DNA from: Thysanoteuthis rhombus
Lineage: Eukaryota > Mollusca > Cephalopoda > Oegopsida > Thysanoteuthidae
NCBI GenBank assembly: GCA_963457665.1
Contig: OY735209.1
Coordinates: forward strand, 11,310,314-11,374,313
Direction of reading: 5' to 3'
Length of the DNA stretch: 64,000 bases
Part shown: piece after piece, positions 23,601 to 36,635 of the stretch
Layout: each line of letters starts with the position of its first letter
How positions within the stretch are numbered: position 1 is the stretch's first letter
Made by a program: the position numbers and the translations under genes
Notes under the pieces: generated by a model
Database searches by the model: none
Told to the model about the DNA's origin: nothing
The model's input: only the letters and a program-made list of their open reading frames with translations

Positions 23601-24739
23601 ATCAAGTTGTATGTAGAGCAGTTACTTTTAAAACAAATATAAATCAGCCTAAAAATTGTACTTTTAGTCATTTATCAAATTAATTTGTACCAAATTCTCT
23701 TTCAACTATCTTTAGCCAAGGCTGACTTTTTTTTTTTTTTTACCCATGACTCCTTTGTGTGATGAGACTTGAAGAGGAAAAGAAGCTAAATCGTTTTAAC
23801 AGTTAAACGTCAAAAACTGGAACCAACATTCCAGTCAAGTATTTCATTATCGTTGGTATTAAAGTGTCACATCTGTTTTCGAAAAAAAAAAAAAAAGTGA
23901 CAAAATTGGACTTCACAAATTCTGTGTTTTGCTTAATAAAAAGTTTGGAAGAAAAAAAAAAAAAGTCTGATAAACACAGTTTCTCCATTTTTCTGGGGGT
24001 TAATATTTAGGCTCAATCTAGTTAGTCAGTATTCGAACAGTGTTTGGAGGAAACCCCAGGGTTCAATGCAACCTTTCCATGGGTTCTATGGAACAAAATG
24101 ACATTTTCACAATATACTCAATATTTCTTTACTACATGAGTAAAAGCCATGATGGAATCATTTGTCTTTATTTCATTTCTTTAACACAATACTTTTTATA
24201 TAAAAGAAAAAAAAAATTAATATTGTCTTTTTGATTAAAAATATCTCGGTTATTTACGTGACACGGACGCTGGTCAGTCAGCCATTCATGTCTATTTTTC
24301 CCCAGTAAGCTTCGTTCTCGCTTTTCCAGTCGAGTGAGTATTTTCTAATTGAGTTTATACACATTCAGATAATTCCATAAACCAGGCCAAAATCCAATAG
24401 TTACATATGTATATATTTATATGTAAAAGAGAAAATTTGATTATTGAAAAGGGTTCCCCGAATAGTTGAAGTTTGAAGACCACTAATCTAGATGAAACAA
24501 TGTGAAAGAGAGTTACTAAAAAAAGGGAGAGAACCTCTATTTCTGCTGTATAGATCAGAGTGAAGGTTTTAGAGGAGATATGTTGTTTTAAATTCAGTTT
24601 CATACAACTCAAACATCATAAAACAAATAAATGACCAAAAAAACGGACAAGGGGAATAACCCTTGATATTTTTTCACAGAATGATCTTGGATAAAAAAAA
24701 AAAATCAAAGTTAAAAAAAGAATAATGCAAATTGATATA

Positions 24740-24975
24740 CATTCCACTTGCTATCAAAAAGTTGGGCCACCCTATGAAACCTTTTGCAAGCTGAAATGGC
24801 ATAAAGCAATGAAACTCAAAAATGTTTCCTGACACCAAATAACCTTCTTCTGTGTCTGCCAGTCTCAAGCCAAGTGTAACATCCTCACAAATTCTCAGGC
24901 TTTTCTGATACTTCAGGACACATCTTGCTCATGGAGGCACAAAATAAATCGAGATAAAGTATAGTTGCTCACAGA
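24740..24975 (-). repeat. Dispersed repeat, family J, copy 2
   Basis: The minus strand reads tctcgatttattttgtgcct, gagcaagatgtgtcc, gtatcagaaaagc, and then ttacacttgg. Each matches the plus strand at 16.79-16.88 kb in order. Confidence 0.7.
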
Positions 24976-26214
24976 CACAGTTCAAAGTTACAGTGGCTTG
25001 AGGTCTTACCTAAGAGTTAGTAGGATGTAAAGTAAACTTTCATAAAGCAGGCGATACCAAATTCTTTATAAAAAAAAAAAAAAAATAGATAAATAAAACA
25101 CGCCTGATTGAAATTCAAATACATCCATCAATTTTTTCTCGTGAAGATTAACTAATCAATCAAATAGATGTTATGAACATGAGCTGATGATTTGAAAGTG
25201 TGAGATGGGATAGGTTGGGGAGGTTGTTGAAGGTTTAAAGTGGCTCTTCTTATTGATGCTACTGCATTAAAACTATTTTCAAATGAACATTCAGTTTACC
25301 TGAATATATAAATTAAACATGGAATTGTGTCTTCATTCTTTAATTTCATGATGTCTTTTTACCTTTGTAATACGAATTTTGTTCAAACAATTTACTCTTC
25401 GGCAGTTAGCAACAGTGTTGATCAGAAATGAAGAATGAGTAAAAGTTGCAATATAATATTTTTTTCCTTTTGAAAAAGCAACTAATAAGTAAGTAATACA
25501 GTGGTTAAAAAGTAGTCATTAAGATTAAAAAATAATGAGTTATACTTCATCTAATAAAAATAAATAACGGAAGTATGTATGCGTTCAAACAAAAACAACA
25601 TAAAAAAAGGCTCAGACATTTTCGAAAACTTACTTTCAGAAATCTGAAGCTAGAAGAAGTACTTGATGGCTGGTGTTTATTAGATAAGATGGCAGAAGAT
25701 GAATAGGTTACTGATGTTCGAACAAAATTAGTTTTTAAGATAATGAAGACATCTTTGTTTGGGATATGGCAATATTAAAAGAGTCAAGTTAAAAAAAAAA
25801 GCGTGAAATCAGGATAAAGAAGTTAGTTTTGGTTATGGAGCTTCTTTACTTCCAATCTGCAATATTTACTCACTGCTGTACATTGACAGCCCCAATCGAG
25901 TGATCAAAACAAAAAAACAAAAAATTCAAGATGGAGGTAAATAGTAAAAAATTATGATTTATAATACTTCCTCTAATAAAGAATAAATAATAAAATATTC
26001 AACTTGAACACCATCTCTCAATTTGACTACTACAGCTTTACGATCAGGCAGGGTTTCAACTTGAAGCCATTCTACCTCTTCCTTCCTTTTTATCTCTTTA
26101 ATGCTCATCTTCTATACTACCAAGTAGTATTAATAGTTGTTTTAAGATGTTTTGAGATCTAAAGATGCAATTCATTAATTGTGGCATTTTTTGTTTTTTT
26201 TAAATTTTGTGGCA
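24975..26214. other. AT-rich stretch without a supported gene
   Basis: Poly(A) tracts and short SINE-like remnants (tactcactgctgtacattg near 25,870, like tactcactgctgaacagtg near 22,305). No exon or family could be assigned. Confidence 0.35.
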
Positions 26215-26615
26215 GTCGGGACAACACAGAAGGCCCCCTTCTGTCTCATTTGTAGACAATGGAATGAAACTGAAGTGACCTTCCCAGGTGCATAGGGAGA
26301 TCCTCGACAGAAAATCCACCCTCTCAGCCTCGCTGATGTAGTGGAACAATACCTTTGGCATCAGCATGGCTGCAGAAGCTGCTGGGACAAAGTCAAAGTT
26401 GGCATCCAGCCGCCCTAAGGAGGCTCCACTCCCCAATTTAAAAAAAAAAAAAAAAGAAAAGTTATTCCATCTCCTGAACCAGTTGCCAACCATGACTAGA
26501 GTGCCCAGTCTGTTCTATTTTGCCCATAGCTGGAGAGAGAAGAAATGGATTCACGCCTCTCCCAATGGCATTGGTGTAAAGTGGACACTAACAGTATCAG
26601 GATTTGAATTACGTT
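26215..26615 (-). repeat. Composite SINE-like repeat, families C+D, copy 1
   Basis: On the minus strand it contains ggatgccaactttgactttg, cagcagcttctgcagcc and atgctgatgccaaaggta, then ccactacatcagcgaggctg. The C module (caatgccattgggagag) precedes it. Same order as at 46.35-46.74 kb. Confidence 0.7.
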
Positions 26616-27822
26616 TGCTGATTCTTGACAGACCAACTGCCCTAAAGAAATCAAGTAGAACATCAAGAAAAAGAGCAACAAAAAATATTAGAACCTCAAA
26701 ACACCTTAAAAAAGAAAAATGTACAATACTTTGAAAAGTTGACAATGTATGACAAACAAAAAGTATGACAGAAATAACAGAGTTAGCAAGATTTTCTTTC
26801 CCCACAATTATTTTATGATTTGAAGAAAAAATAAAAAATACACAGACCAACAAAAACCTTCAATTTATAAAAAACAAAATTAAAAAAAGAAAAAACAAAA
26901 TCTAAAACAACAACTAAAAGATAAAAAAAAAAATGGTGTAGAGGCAGCATCAGTCGACAGTTTCTAACATCGAGCAATACAACTTGAAAAACAATAAGAC
27001 TATTTCTGTGGAAAAATATGAAGTATATTTCAGTAGATTGAACAAAGAAATTAATGTTATTTTTCGTGGAAACGATTTTCTTAAAAGAAAAAAAAAAAAA
27101 AAAAGCTCAAAAAGCAGGATAAAAAAATAGAGTGATCAGAATCAAGTAACAATTCAACTGGTTGATATGACCCTGCCAAAAGATAGATGACAGAAGTGCG
27201 AGCAGCAGCAACGAGACAAGGGTGAATTGTTTGCACAAGTGGTCAGCCATCAACTCTCTTTGCCATCAACAATGCCAATGACAAGACATTTTGTCAAGAT
27301 ATTAGGTGATGGGACCGAGTGGATTCATACCTTTTGCAAAGTAATTGGTTAATAATAACAAATTGGAAGGTTTTGATAAGATCAACTAGTAAGATAAAGG
27401 ATAAAACCATCAATCGTTTAGGTATTTTTTTATCAAATACAATTATGCTCTTATTTATTTGCACCCCAGAGTAAATCCTATTGAAAAAGAACACTTTCTG
27501 AGTATTCACCGGATGATGTCACCAGTCTTGCATTCATGAACACAAGTAAATAATCTGCTGGTTTAAAAACTCTCGTAAAAACATTGAAAAAATGCTTTCC
27601 AGGGGTAAGTAAATTATGGTATTATGAATACCAATTTAAGTTTTTAAAACAATTGTCAGTTAAGTAAAATATCTAATAACTATGCATTTTATCAATAATT
27701 TCCAAGATGAAAATTAAAAAAATAGTCATAATTAATAGTAAAAAATACTTCAGCACCAAACCATTGATTTGTCATCAATTACAATTATGCTTGATTTTCA
27801 TGATGCTGTTAAAAATACCATG

Positions 27823-27866
<44 letters not shown>

Positions 27867-27884
27867 GTTAATAAATATAAAAAC

Positions 27885-28260
27885 AGGTCTGGTTAGTCAC
27901 TCGATAGAAACCACCATGTGACCAACATCGTTTGGCAGCATACCATGTTGGTGGGGGGGATGATCAATTAGAAAATTGGTGGTGGTGGTGGGGGGGGTGA
28001 TTGATGAATAATTACTTCTCTTGCCTGCCTTTTGTTGGGCAGTGATCACTAGAAAAGCGAATTGAAAAAGAAAAAAGGAGGCAGGTAAAAAAAAAAAATA
28101 GGTTTTCACTAGAGATAAAAAGGGAATGTTCAAATTTTCAGCCCTTTAGCTTCATCAGTGCAGCCTGTACGCATCATACATACAAAGTCAGCCAGACTTA
28201 ATTGAAAACTGAAAGAAACCAAAGCTGACAGTTTTGGTTGACAGTGTTTAATAATAATGT
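27885..28260 (+). repeat. Dispersed repeat, family F, copy 1
   Basis: See the 52.0 kb copy. It begins ggtctggttagtcactc, contains a G-rich expansion, and ends near gacagttttggttgacagtg. The (TA)n array at 27,825-27,861 lies just before it. Confidence 0.75.
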
Positions 28261-28314
28261 AAACAAATGAAGCTGTTTTGTGAAGAAAAAAAAAAAAATG
28301 AAATCTAGACTAAC

Positions 28315-28392
28315 CGCCCCATGAGACTGGATCAGAGTCATAAACAATGAATACAGGACCCGTTAGATCATGGACATGGCTGTTTCTATGGT
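28315..28392 (-). CDS. Candidate internal exon 2 of an unrecognised gene
   Basis: Reads DHRNSHVHDLTGPVFIVYDS then DPVSWGG, with an excellent acceptor (pyrimidine tract then ccttgtag) and a weaker donor (gttagt). The composition and intact frame argue for real coding sequence. A third possible exon of matching phase (VDLIKTFQFVIINQLLCK) lies at 27,331-27,385. Confidence 0.4.
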
Positions 28393-28509
28393 CTACAAGG
28401 TGAAGAAAAAAGAAAGGGAAAGGGAAAAAAAAAAAAAAAAAAAAGGGAAAATACCAGGACTTTGCTCGAGAACCAAGAAAACCATAGATTATGAAGGTTA
28501 AAGTCATAC

Positions 28510-28557
28510 CTTTAATAGTTGACACATACGCAACTGTGTACCCCCACCCACCAAACA
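28510..28557 (-). CDS. Candidate internal exon 1 of an unrecognised gene
   Basis: Reads VFGGWGYTVAYVSTIK between acceptor gattctag and donor gtatga. It ends with one base that joins in phase to the next candidate, forming the Asp codon of DHRNSH. The intron between them is 117 bp and carries a long pyrimidine tract. No family recognised. Confidence 0.4.
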
Positions 28558-29041
28558 CTAGAATCAAAATTCAATGAATCAGAAATTTGAAGAATTGAGA
28601 CTGTCCAGACCACAGTGATGCTGGGGTCAGTAAGAATACAGAGGGAAGAGCTGGAAATTTGAGGAGACTTGAAACTCAATCTATCAGGATGTGCAACAGA
28701 CCGGCATGTTCACACAAATGAAATAATATTACTAAATTTTTTTTTAAAAATTCTTGCTGAAGCTAAAGCCTTATTTTATGTTTTCCATCTGAGAAAGTGT
28801 TGTAAATCATTAATGTTTTTTTTGTTTTTTTTAAATGACTCAGGCTGGTAATCTACAGTGAATAAACATTGCAGATTGGAAATAAAGAATAAGCTCTCAG
28901 TGAGATGCAAACTCACATCCCACACCAGAAGGAAGCAAGGTTACATTAGGATTGACTATAGGTTCTAAAGAAGAGGAAGTACACTATTTCCTGCGATCTT
29001 TGATTGTGTAACAAAATCAATTACATTCTCTGCTCAGCACC

Positions 29042-29335
29042 TCAAATAAAACCATTGAATGGATTCACATGTTCAGAGGCAAAAAAAAAAAAGGTGCACG
29101 TATGTTGTGTGGCAGAAAACAGGTTGACAAAGCTGGGGTCAGGTCTGTCATCGTGGTTCAAAGATTCAGAACCATTTATGATAAAGATGCGACACACAGG
29201 ACTCCCATAACTCGTCGCTTTGATCTCAGGAATTTTCCGAGAACATTTCCCAAACCCGGAGGTTCCCCACATTTTCAAAATTATTCCCCCATTTCTATCA
29301 ATAAGATTACTAATGTTTCCACTACTTCCATTCAA
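29042..29335 (-). other. Open reading stretch of unknown nature
   Basis: The minus strand is open with mixed, protein-like composition: GNISNLIDRNGGIILKMWGT, GKCSRKIPEIKATSYGS, and ESLNHDDRPDPSFVNLF. It has higher GC than its surroundings. The plus strand is also open for 97 codons across it. It could be an exon or a fossil transposon ORF; I do not recognise it. Confidence 0.3.
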
Positions 29336-29399
29336 GTTGCATCAGAGAATAATTCAAAATGATTATCAGACAACTTTAAAATAAGAATTTAATTTAATA

Positions 29400-31130
29400 A
29401 TTGTACAACTACTGCTGAGTATTTCTGCTAACATAACTGATGCACACATCAATGTGATCTCTGTTCTTGTTTTGGTAGTAACAGGTAATAGAGGGTCTGT
29501 TAATGAGAGGGCACATTCCCACTACCCTCAAGCTGAATACATTTGCCACAACTTGAATTTCTTTACCCCTTAACATAGTTTCCCACCTAGGGGGAAAATA
29601 TGGCTCTCTCTCCAACCAATGGATTGTGAGAAGAGAACCAATAAACAATCTAAAGACGACTGTCTGTTCAACAAAACCTTGCTCATTAAACTAAGATAAT
29701 TAATGTTTCAGGATATTACTTAGAGGGATGTTCAGACAAAGGGCCCAGAACCTCTGAAACTATTCAGGAATTACAGTGGCTTCCTACTACAGGTAGTAGC
29801 TAATTATATTATTCTATATAAGACAGGGAAAAAAAAAAAATACCTGGTCCCTAAGGGCAGAGTTGTCTAGTTCATACATCAACACCAAAACAGATTGTTG
29901 TTTGGCATTGAAAGCTCCAGAGATTATTATCATCACACACATATATATATATATAAAATTCAGATATCTTTTTAAATCCTTTATACAATTAAGTATGACT
30001 TTTCTCAGGATCATTCACCAAAAGTTGATCAATGGCTTAGACTCATACTCCATCTTGAATCACACATCCCCACTGTCCTCAAGCCAAATAAGCCATTCAC
30101 CATGACTAATTTTTTTTACTCAATAGCCTTGACTCCCCCACTCCAAATGAAGGGTATTTCCCCTAGGTTCGGAATAACTGGCTTAGACCAAGATAAGATG
30201 TAATAAATATTCTAGGATTCTCGGCAGATTAGAAAGAGAGAGAGACCATCTAATTTACCTAAGGTTATTTTGGCATTTTTTAACAGGCAGGTAACTCCAG
30301 TGGAATCGCAAAATTATACAGCCTGTGAGAGTTAAAATTTTCCTTAATCACTTTAGAAGAATCAATACTAAGATAGCCAGATAAAGCATAGAATTGATTA
30401 CAGAATGGGGTTTGATTTATAAAACCTCTGATTATTGGTGGTCCAGGGGATTTTATAGAACTTAATCACTTGGGTAGGTGATTAAGGACATCATATATAT
30501 ACAAAAGCTTGAAGGGATTTATTGGTCTTGACTGTGGTAGCTTGATGAGAAATGGAGAGCATATGCCAGGATGAACAAGCAGTGCAGATCCTGGAGAACT
30601 TAGGAAGCACAAAGCATTTTATGCCAATCAGGCTGGTTTTGTCACCATGGATCATTTGTCAAGGCGAATACTTTCCCTTACAATCTAAAAGCTCTAGTAC
30701 ATAAGCCAACAAAATTTCTTTCGATTCGTATTTTCCTTTCATGACTTCATTCATTGAGCCATTGGTATTTTGCTATTGCTAAATAAAAGTCAGTTTTTTT
30801 TTGTCGAGACAATCATCTTTTTCAGTGCCTCTCCTCCTCTTGCTATTTCATTTAGACTTCAAGTCCACATCCAAGCCAGATGAACATGGGAGTTCATTTC
30901 AGTCTCTTGACTACCGCAGTCATCCAAAGGGCTTAGGCTACCTGAGAGGCAACGAGGGGGGGGGAAACAAACCTTCATGATGGTCCGTCTCGGACATGTA
31001 CCAAGAGTTGTGGCATGTTCACGCTTGTCTACTCTTTCACATTGTTAGACCAGCCTTGTCTGCACCCTCCTTTGACAATGCCCCGACCATAAAGATCTCT
31101 GTGAATTGGTCTTCTCACCAGCCTAAAGGA
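29400..31130. other. Repeat-rich stretch without a supported gene
   Basis: Two related blocks (cattcccactaccctcaagc near 29,515 and catccccactgtcctcaagc near 30,067) suggest another dispersed family. Nothing else could be assigned. Confidence 0.35.
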
Positions 31131-31134
31131 TAAT

Positions 31135-31315
31135 GTTACAATGAATGGGCTCAGCGAGCAGAGTTCAAATACCAGCTGAAACAGTTTTCATTCACTTTGC
31201 ACTAATGCCCTTGGGAAAGGCATATAGCTATCTCTTCCCTGCTTTAAACGCAGCATGACTAAGTGAGACCTACCTCCCTAACCTGATCTCTTACACTTCA
31301 TGGGGGAAGGCTTAT
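31135..31315 (+). repeat. SINE-like repeat, family C
   Basis: Has a B-box-like agagttcaaataccagc, then cactttgcactaatgccctt and gggaaaggcat, then acctacctccctaacc. Similar modules lie at 12.17-12.3 kb and 46.35 kb. Confidence 0.6.
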
Positions 31316-31369
31316 TTCTATATATAAAAATAAAAAAATAAAAAAAAGGCTGATAATATTTGAAAAAAT

Positions 31370-31800
31370 AAAATAAGTTTGTAAATAGTACTAGATGTTG
31401 TGGGTTATCCATGTATTAGAATCACAAACAACTAAAGCCACTCACTTCCAGCAGTTTGCCATGTTGGGGATGGTCAATTAAAAAGACTGGGGAAAAAAAA
31501 GGGGTGATCAATTAATAACTCAATTTTCTGACCTTTTAGTTGGGTTACTAAAGAAGGTTGAAATTATTTGTTGGGGGAAGAGTAAAAAAAAAACAAAACA
31601 TGGATGCTGCCAGACACAGACTAAAACTTGTTTTAGGGGTAAATAAATTTTTTTTTTTTTTCTCCTAGACCTAAGGAGTAAATGCTTATATATTCAGCCC
31701 TCTTGCTCCTTTGGAGCAGCCTCTCACATGGCAGATAAATAGCCAGGCAAGCAGAGTCACTTAACTATTAAAGAAACCCACGTTGGTTGATGGTTTATTT
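31370..31800 (+). repeat. Dispersed repeat, family F, degenerate copy 2
   Basis: Shares gccatgttggggatggtcaa, gatcaattaat and ctgccagacacagact with the other two copies, in order, with more divergence. Confidence 0.5.
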
Positions 31801-33109
31801 AAATGGAAAGAGGCGGCCTCTACAATATCATTTTAAAACGAACAGAAATTCGAGGACGTGATAAAAATCACGTGAAAAATCGAAACTTCCAAGCAGGTCA
31901 AACCAAAAAAAGATCGATTTTGAAGATTCAGTTGACCAACAGAAAGTGAAAGAAATCTCAATGTTGAAATAAAGTACTGTATTTCTCGGCATTGAGGACA
32001 TTCCAATCTCAAGAATACACCTCAATTTTGACTTTCAAAATCTTGGAGGGGGAAAAGAAAAAAAAAAAAAATCATCATGAAATCAAGGTCCGGCACTTTC
32101 GCCTATTCACAACCAACCTTTTAACATATCGTAATTACACTTTCTTCCATCAAATAATCTTTCCTTTGGAGAGAGTGAAAAATACTGATAATACTGATAT
32201 AAAACATTAATACTCATCTATGGGAATTCATTTTTGTGATTACGTATATTTTAAAGTATCATTCATGATAATTCGTTTATCTACTATTTAATCAGTTCAT
32301 TCAGGTCATATACACGAGTTGAGATTACTGTCTAGCACAGACTACTTCCCTTTGGGGTTAGGATAGGCCAGTTAAAAGAGTAACCTTCATCCTGCAAGAC
32401 ACAACATGAATATTTTTAGACTTATTTTGGCATAAAAGATAACGTTCTCAATGCTGGGAAATACACTAATTTTGATATTAAAAATCTTTGAAAAAAAAAA
32501 AAAAAAAAAAAATGGTGAAAAATATTCTTATAGTAGATGGGCCAACTTAGAAAAAACCACAAAATATGAAATGGAGAAAAAAAAAAGAAAAAGTATAGGC
32601 AAGATAGTCTGTACAAGAAAGTGCTTATAGTTAAAATTACATAATTAGTATTTGCTAGGAAAAAACACAAACTGTTAAGCAAAACAAGCTTGAACACTTT
32701 CCAGCTTTTTCCACAAAAATAAAGGACAGTTTTGTAAAGATAACACTAGCTTCTATAGTTAAGAAATAGAACCATCAGTGATTTCACCACAGAAAGGAAA
32801 AATATGAACTAAATTTTAAAAAAAAAAAAAAAAACTTTTAAAAATAAAAAAAAATAAAAATGGAAACATTTTGCACAATTTATTTCTTTATATTTTACAA
32901 AAAAACCCTCCCAAAAAACAAACAAAAAAGAAACAAAAACAAAAAAAACTAGTACATAAATATATAAAGCTTAGTAAAGAAACAAACGTTGCTTAGAGAG
33001 GATTGAACAATACCTTCTGTAAATTTTAGATACGAGTCATTACCATTCAAAGAGATGTTAGGGCTATCAATCAGATTCTTTGAGTTACTAAAACAATGTT
33101 CTGGCCAAT

Positions 33110-33260
33110 TCATTCTTTGGCCTCTTCTAAATGCAAAATCCATGCAGGAGGAGGAGGAGGAAGGGGAAGGGGGTGGTCTCTTTTAGGGCAATGCTGTGAG
33201 GTTTGACCTGACAAATTCATTAGGGCATTGGATTGGCCATCAGTTATTTTCTGATTGGCA
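33110..33260 (-). CDS. Candidate 3'-terminal coding exon of an unrecognised gene
   Basis: After a long pyrimidine tract and ttccttag, 50 codons are open to a TGA. The sequence includes ANQKITDGQSNALMNLSGQT, then HCPKRDHPLPLP, a run of five prolines, and the end AWILHLEEAKE. The mixed composition and the acceptor look exon-like, but I recognise no family. No upstream exon of matching phase was firmly found; a weak candidate lies near 33,335-33,360. Confidence 0.3.
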
Positions 33261-34728
33261 CTAAGGAAAGAAAAAAAAAAAGAAAAAAAAAGAGAAAAGA
33301 AAAAGGGAGATAAGGATTTTACACATGAAGAAGGCCATAGAATAGATCGTCTGAAATGTCGGAACAACAACAAAAAAAAAAGAAAAAGATCAATAGCCAA
33401 AACAACTCTTGGAAGGATTGATCAATGTTGCTGATAGCTGATGAGAGCCAATGCACATACAAGAAAAATGACATTGACTCTAGGAAACAAAAAAAAAAAA
33501 AAACGAGGAATGAGGGTGGGATCAAGATACTTATTGCAATCGTAAAATGGAAAAGTACAAAAAAAAAAATTAAAAAAATACAGGACGCCAGCATCCAGGT
33601 TTTACAAATCAGTTAAAAAAAGGCTAAAATTATGGCTAATTTATACATTTATTCACTTGATCACCAAATTGGAAAGGGGGGGGGGGGCTCCATTATCTAA
33701 AAATAGAATAAAGACAACCCATATGATGTTTTGCAAACTATCAAAGTAGGTGCCTCAACAGCCTTTGAAAAAATTTTTTTAAATTCTAGGAAATAGTATA
33801 AAGTTAATAGTAAAAAACAAAAAAAAATGAACACTTTCTTATAACAGGTTTAAACTTTTTTGTTATATCATTCAAAATTACTTTGATTAGGCTAAGATCA
33901 ATGAAAACCTACTTATGTATGTATGGGTGGGCATTGAAAACAAAAAAATTGTTTTCTTTGTGTATACAAGCACATAGACTAAAAAGTGCCAAAGGTAACC
34001 AAAAGACAATTTCATTATTCCTTAATCTTCCATATATGCTAATTACATAATCTCTGTAGATGGAAAATCTTAAAAATTACAATTTTCTCTTAAAAATCTC
34101 TGGTTCATTGAATTTTGTTAAACTTCACATTTCTTGATTATTAAAACAGTTTTATTTAATAACATTTCAGAAGTGACCAAGGATAATAATAAAGAATTTT
34201 AAAGCATCAATACAATTTAATAATCCAATTTTCATTTTCGGATTCAGTGCATATTTTCTACATGTCCATCAAAAATCTTTAATAAAAATTTCAACTGATA
34301 TAATTTCTGTGGACTTATAGAAATGTAAATTATTTTAGTGTCCAAGAATTACTTTATTTAATCAAAATTTCATAAAATTCATTTGAGGGATTAAATTGTC
34401 TTTGAAAATATTTTTTAAAAGATTTTCTCACACAATACCCTTTACATAAATAAATGAACTCATGAATGAATAAATAAGTAAGTACCAAAGATTTTAAAAA
34501 TCTGGGTGTTTGTTTAAAAATCCTCTCATGCAAGTTATTATGTCACATTGTTTTATATAGTGTAAACAACTTTTTCAAACACAAATATCCGAGGTTCTAT
34601 ATCGCGGACACATAATTCTTGTGTCAGCATTTTCTCCAATCTTTCTCACTACTAATGGTTCGAAACTATGACAATAGTTCACTTTCATCGTCAAACGTAC
34701 CTATATTAAAGCCATCCATCTTACCTAC

Positions 34729-34749
34729 CTGAACACCCCAAAAGTGGTC
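34729..34749 (-). other. Candidate 21-nt microexon
   Basis: GACCACTTTTGGGGTGTTCAG is flanked by a strong acceptor (tgttttcttcatttag) and a strong donor (gtaggtaag). In phase 0 it reads DHFWGVQ. No linked gene is recognised, so this may be chance. Confidence 0.25.
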
Positions 34750-34893
34750 CTAAATGAAGAAAACACGATGAAAGGATCTGGTTAAACATACAATGTCAGA
34801 ATTCTAGGTGGAAAAAAAATGAGTGAGAGATTTGAGAGAAATTTAAATCAAAAATGAAAGAAAACATTTGTGTGGAAAGATTAGAAACTACCA

Positions 34894-34895
<2 letters not shown>

Positions 34896-34927
<32 letters not shown>
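34896..34927. repeat. (TA)n microsatellite
   Basis: TA array followed by GA repeats. Confidence 0.9.
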
Positions 34928-34935
<8 letters not shown>

Positions 34936-35093
34936 AAGACAGGATAGTTTTGAGCAACGTCACTTTAAAAATCTGAATGACTTGTGGGTGGGGGAGTCAA
35001 CTTCAATGAAGTGCATTTATTCATAAGCAGAAATTTTACCATTTTTGTCTAAACTTCTGACAAGGAATAGAACATAGTTTGCAAAGGGTTCTA

Positions 35094-35095
<2 letters not shown>

Positions 35096-35139
<44 letters not shown>
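35096..35139. repeat. (AT)n microsatellite
   Basis: AT array followed by GT-rich sequence. Confidence 0.9.
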
Positions 35140-35141
<2 letters not shown>

Positions 35142-35164
35142 CACACATACATATGTGTGTATGT

Positions 35165-35400
35165 GAAGGAGTTTGTTTCTAGCACCCCTGGCTTGAAAAT
35201 TGACATCAGAAATCCACTAAAATTAGAATTCTAAAATTTTTTCAGAACTTTTCAGGGCCTTATTTCAATGGATTTATAAACAATATCTAGATTCTGTCAA
35301 AAATGTTAATGATGTCATAAATAGTAATTTTGACAATATTCTTAGATAACTCCACAAAATTTGATGCCACAGTTATTCAATTATTGAACTATGGCAAGTT
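35165..35400 (+). repeat. Dispersed repeat, family G, copy 2
   Basis: Ordered matches to 17.59-17.87 kb: aatatctagattctg, aatgatgtcataa, gacaatattctta, and aatttgatgccacagttatt. Confidence 0.65.
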
Positions 35401-36466
35401 AATTATTATTATTATTATTATTATGATACATGGATTCAATTAGACTGGTATCCTCAGGTTGGCCATTACAGTATTTTGTCCATTGAACCATTAGACCTTC
35501 TGGTGTCTATCACAAGGACGAATTAACTGATCCGAGATATCTGCTAGCATGGACAGCAGAATGAAAATTGTCTACCCCTGTAGATTGAATAAGGGGGTCA
35601 GTTCAGAATCCCTAGAAGATTGCTAACTATGGAAGACACCCAAAGGCAGAGAGTAAAATGGCTGAGATGTGACCATAACCAAGATGGAGGCATTAGTCCG
35701 GGTAAACCAGTGTATATAGTAATTACATTGTTCGAAAAATCTCTTGAAAAAGTATACCAATTAAAATTACATATATTTCTAAATACCTATGATATACTTA
35801 TCTTGGGAATACTTTTTTTCACAATTCATATATCTGAACAAAAAAAAAAAAACAACAAAAAAAACAAACAAAAAACTTAGTATTCCAATTTAGTAACCAG
35901 TAGTACTTGTGCCATAATATCTGTGTGGCATATAATGATAGACAATTATCAGTGATTTAACAAAAAAAGATTACAAGTACAGATTAGTAATGATTTTGTT
36001 TCGATCCCCCACCCCCAAAAAAATAAACAATGTAAAAATTAGCGCTGTTTAATACTTTCGTCAATTAGTTATGGTAAAAAGATTAAAAACGATATTTTCC
36101 ATGAAAAGAAAAAAAAATTTAAACGTTAACATTCAAAAGGTGAAATTCTTTGTTTTGATTATTCCATTCAAATCGAAAAGCCTATGATATCTCAGGGGAG
36201 GTAACTTAAGATACAAGGCGTCAAGAGTATCACACGCACACACACACGGCATTCTATTTTCAATATGCAGTTTGATTGATAGAAATTTCATTTTGTCACA
36301 TTAATTCAGTTTCCTTTCTTTCTCAACGCCTAGATACAATAAAAATAATCCTTATTTTTTTTTTTAGTGATAAAATTTGAAATGACAAAAAAGAAAAATA
36401 ATTTGTTTGAGGTATGATGAATTGAAAAAGAGAAAAAAAAGAAAAGAAAAATCGAAATAGATGTAT

Positions 36467-36635
36467 TCACAATGAAACCAACGAAAATTGAACAAAAATA
36501 TTTTAAAGGATCGTTTTATATTATTTGAATATTGGATAGTCTTTCTGTTGTCTGCTTTATTCAAGGTGATTTCTATTCAAATTACTAAATGAATATACTT
36601 ATATTACCTATTACCACTGCTGCCTGTGAGAGTGC
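36467..36635. repeat. 169-bp direct repeat, copy 1
   Basis: See the copy at 37.93 kb. The two copies lie 1,466 bp apart in the same orientation. Flanks differ on both sides. Confidence 0.95.

Noticed and set aside
35620-35880. 86-codon plus frame beginning MLTMEDTQRQRVKWLRCDHN
   Set aside because: No acceptor/donor context or family; the second half is A/T-rich noncoding sequence ending in poly(A).
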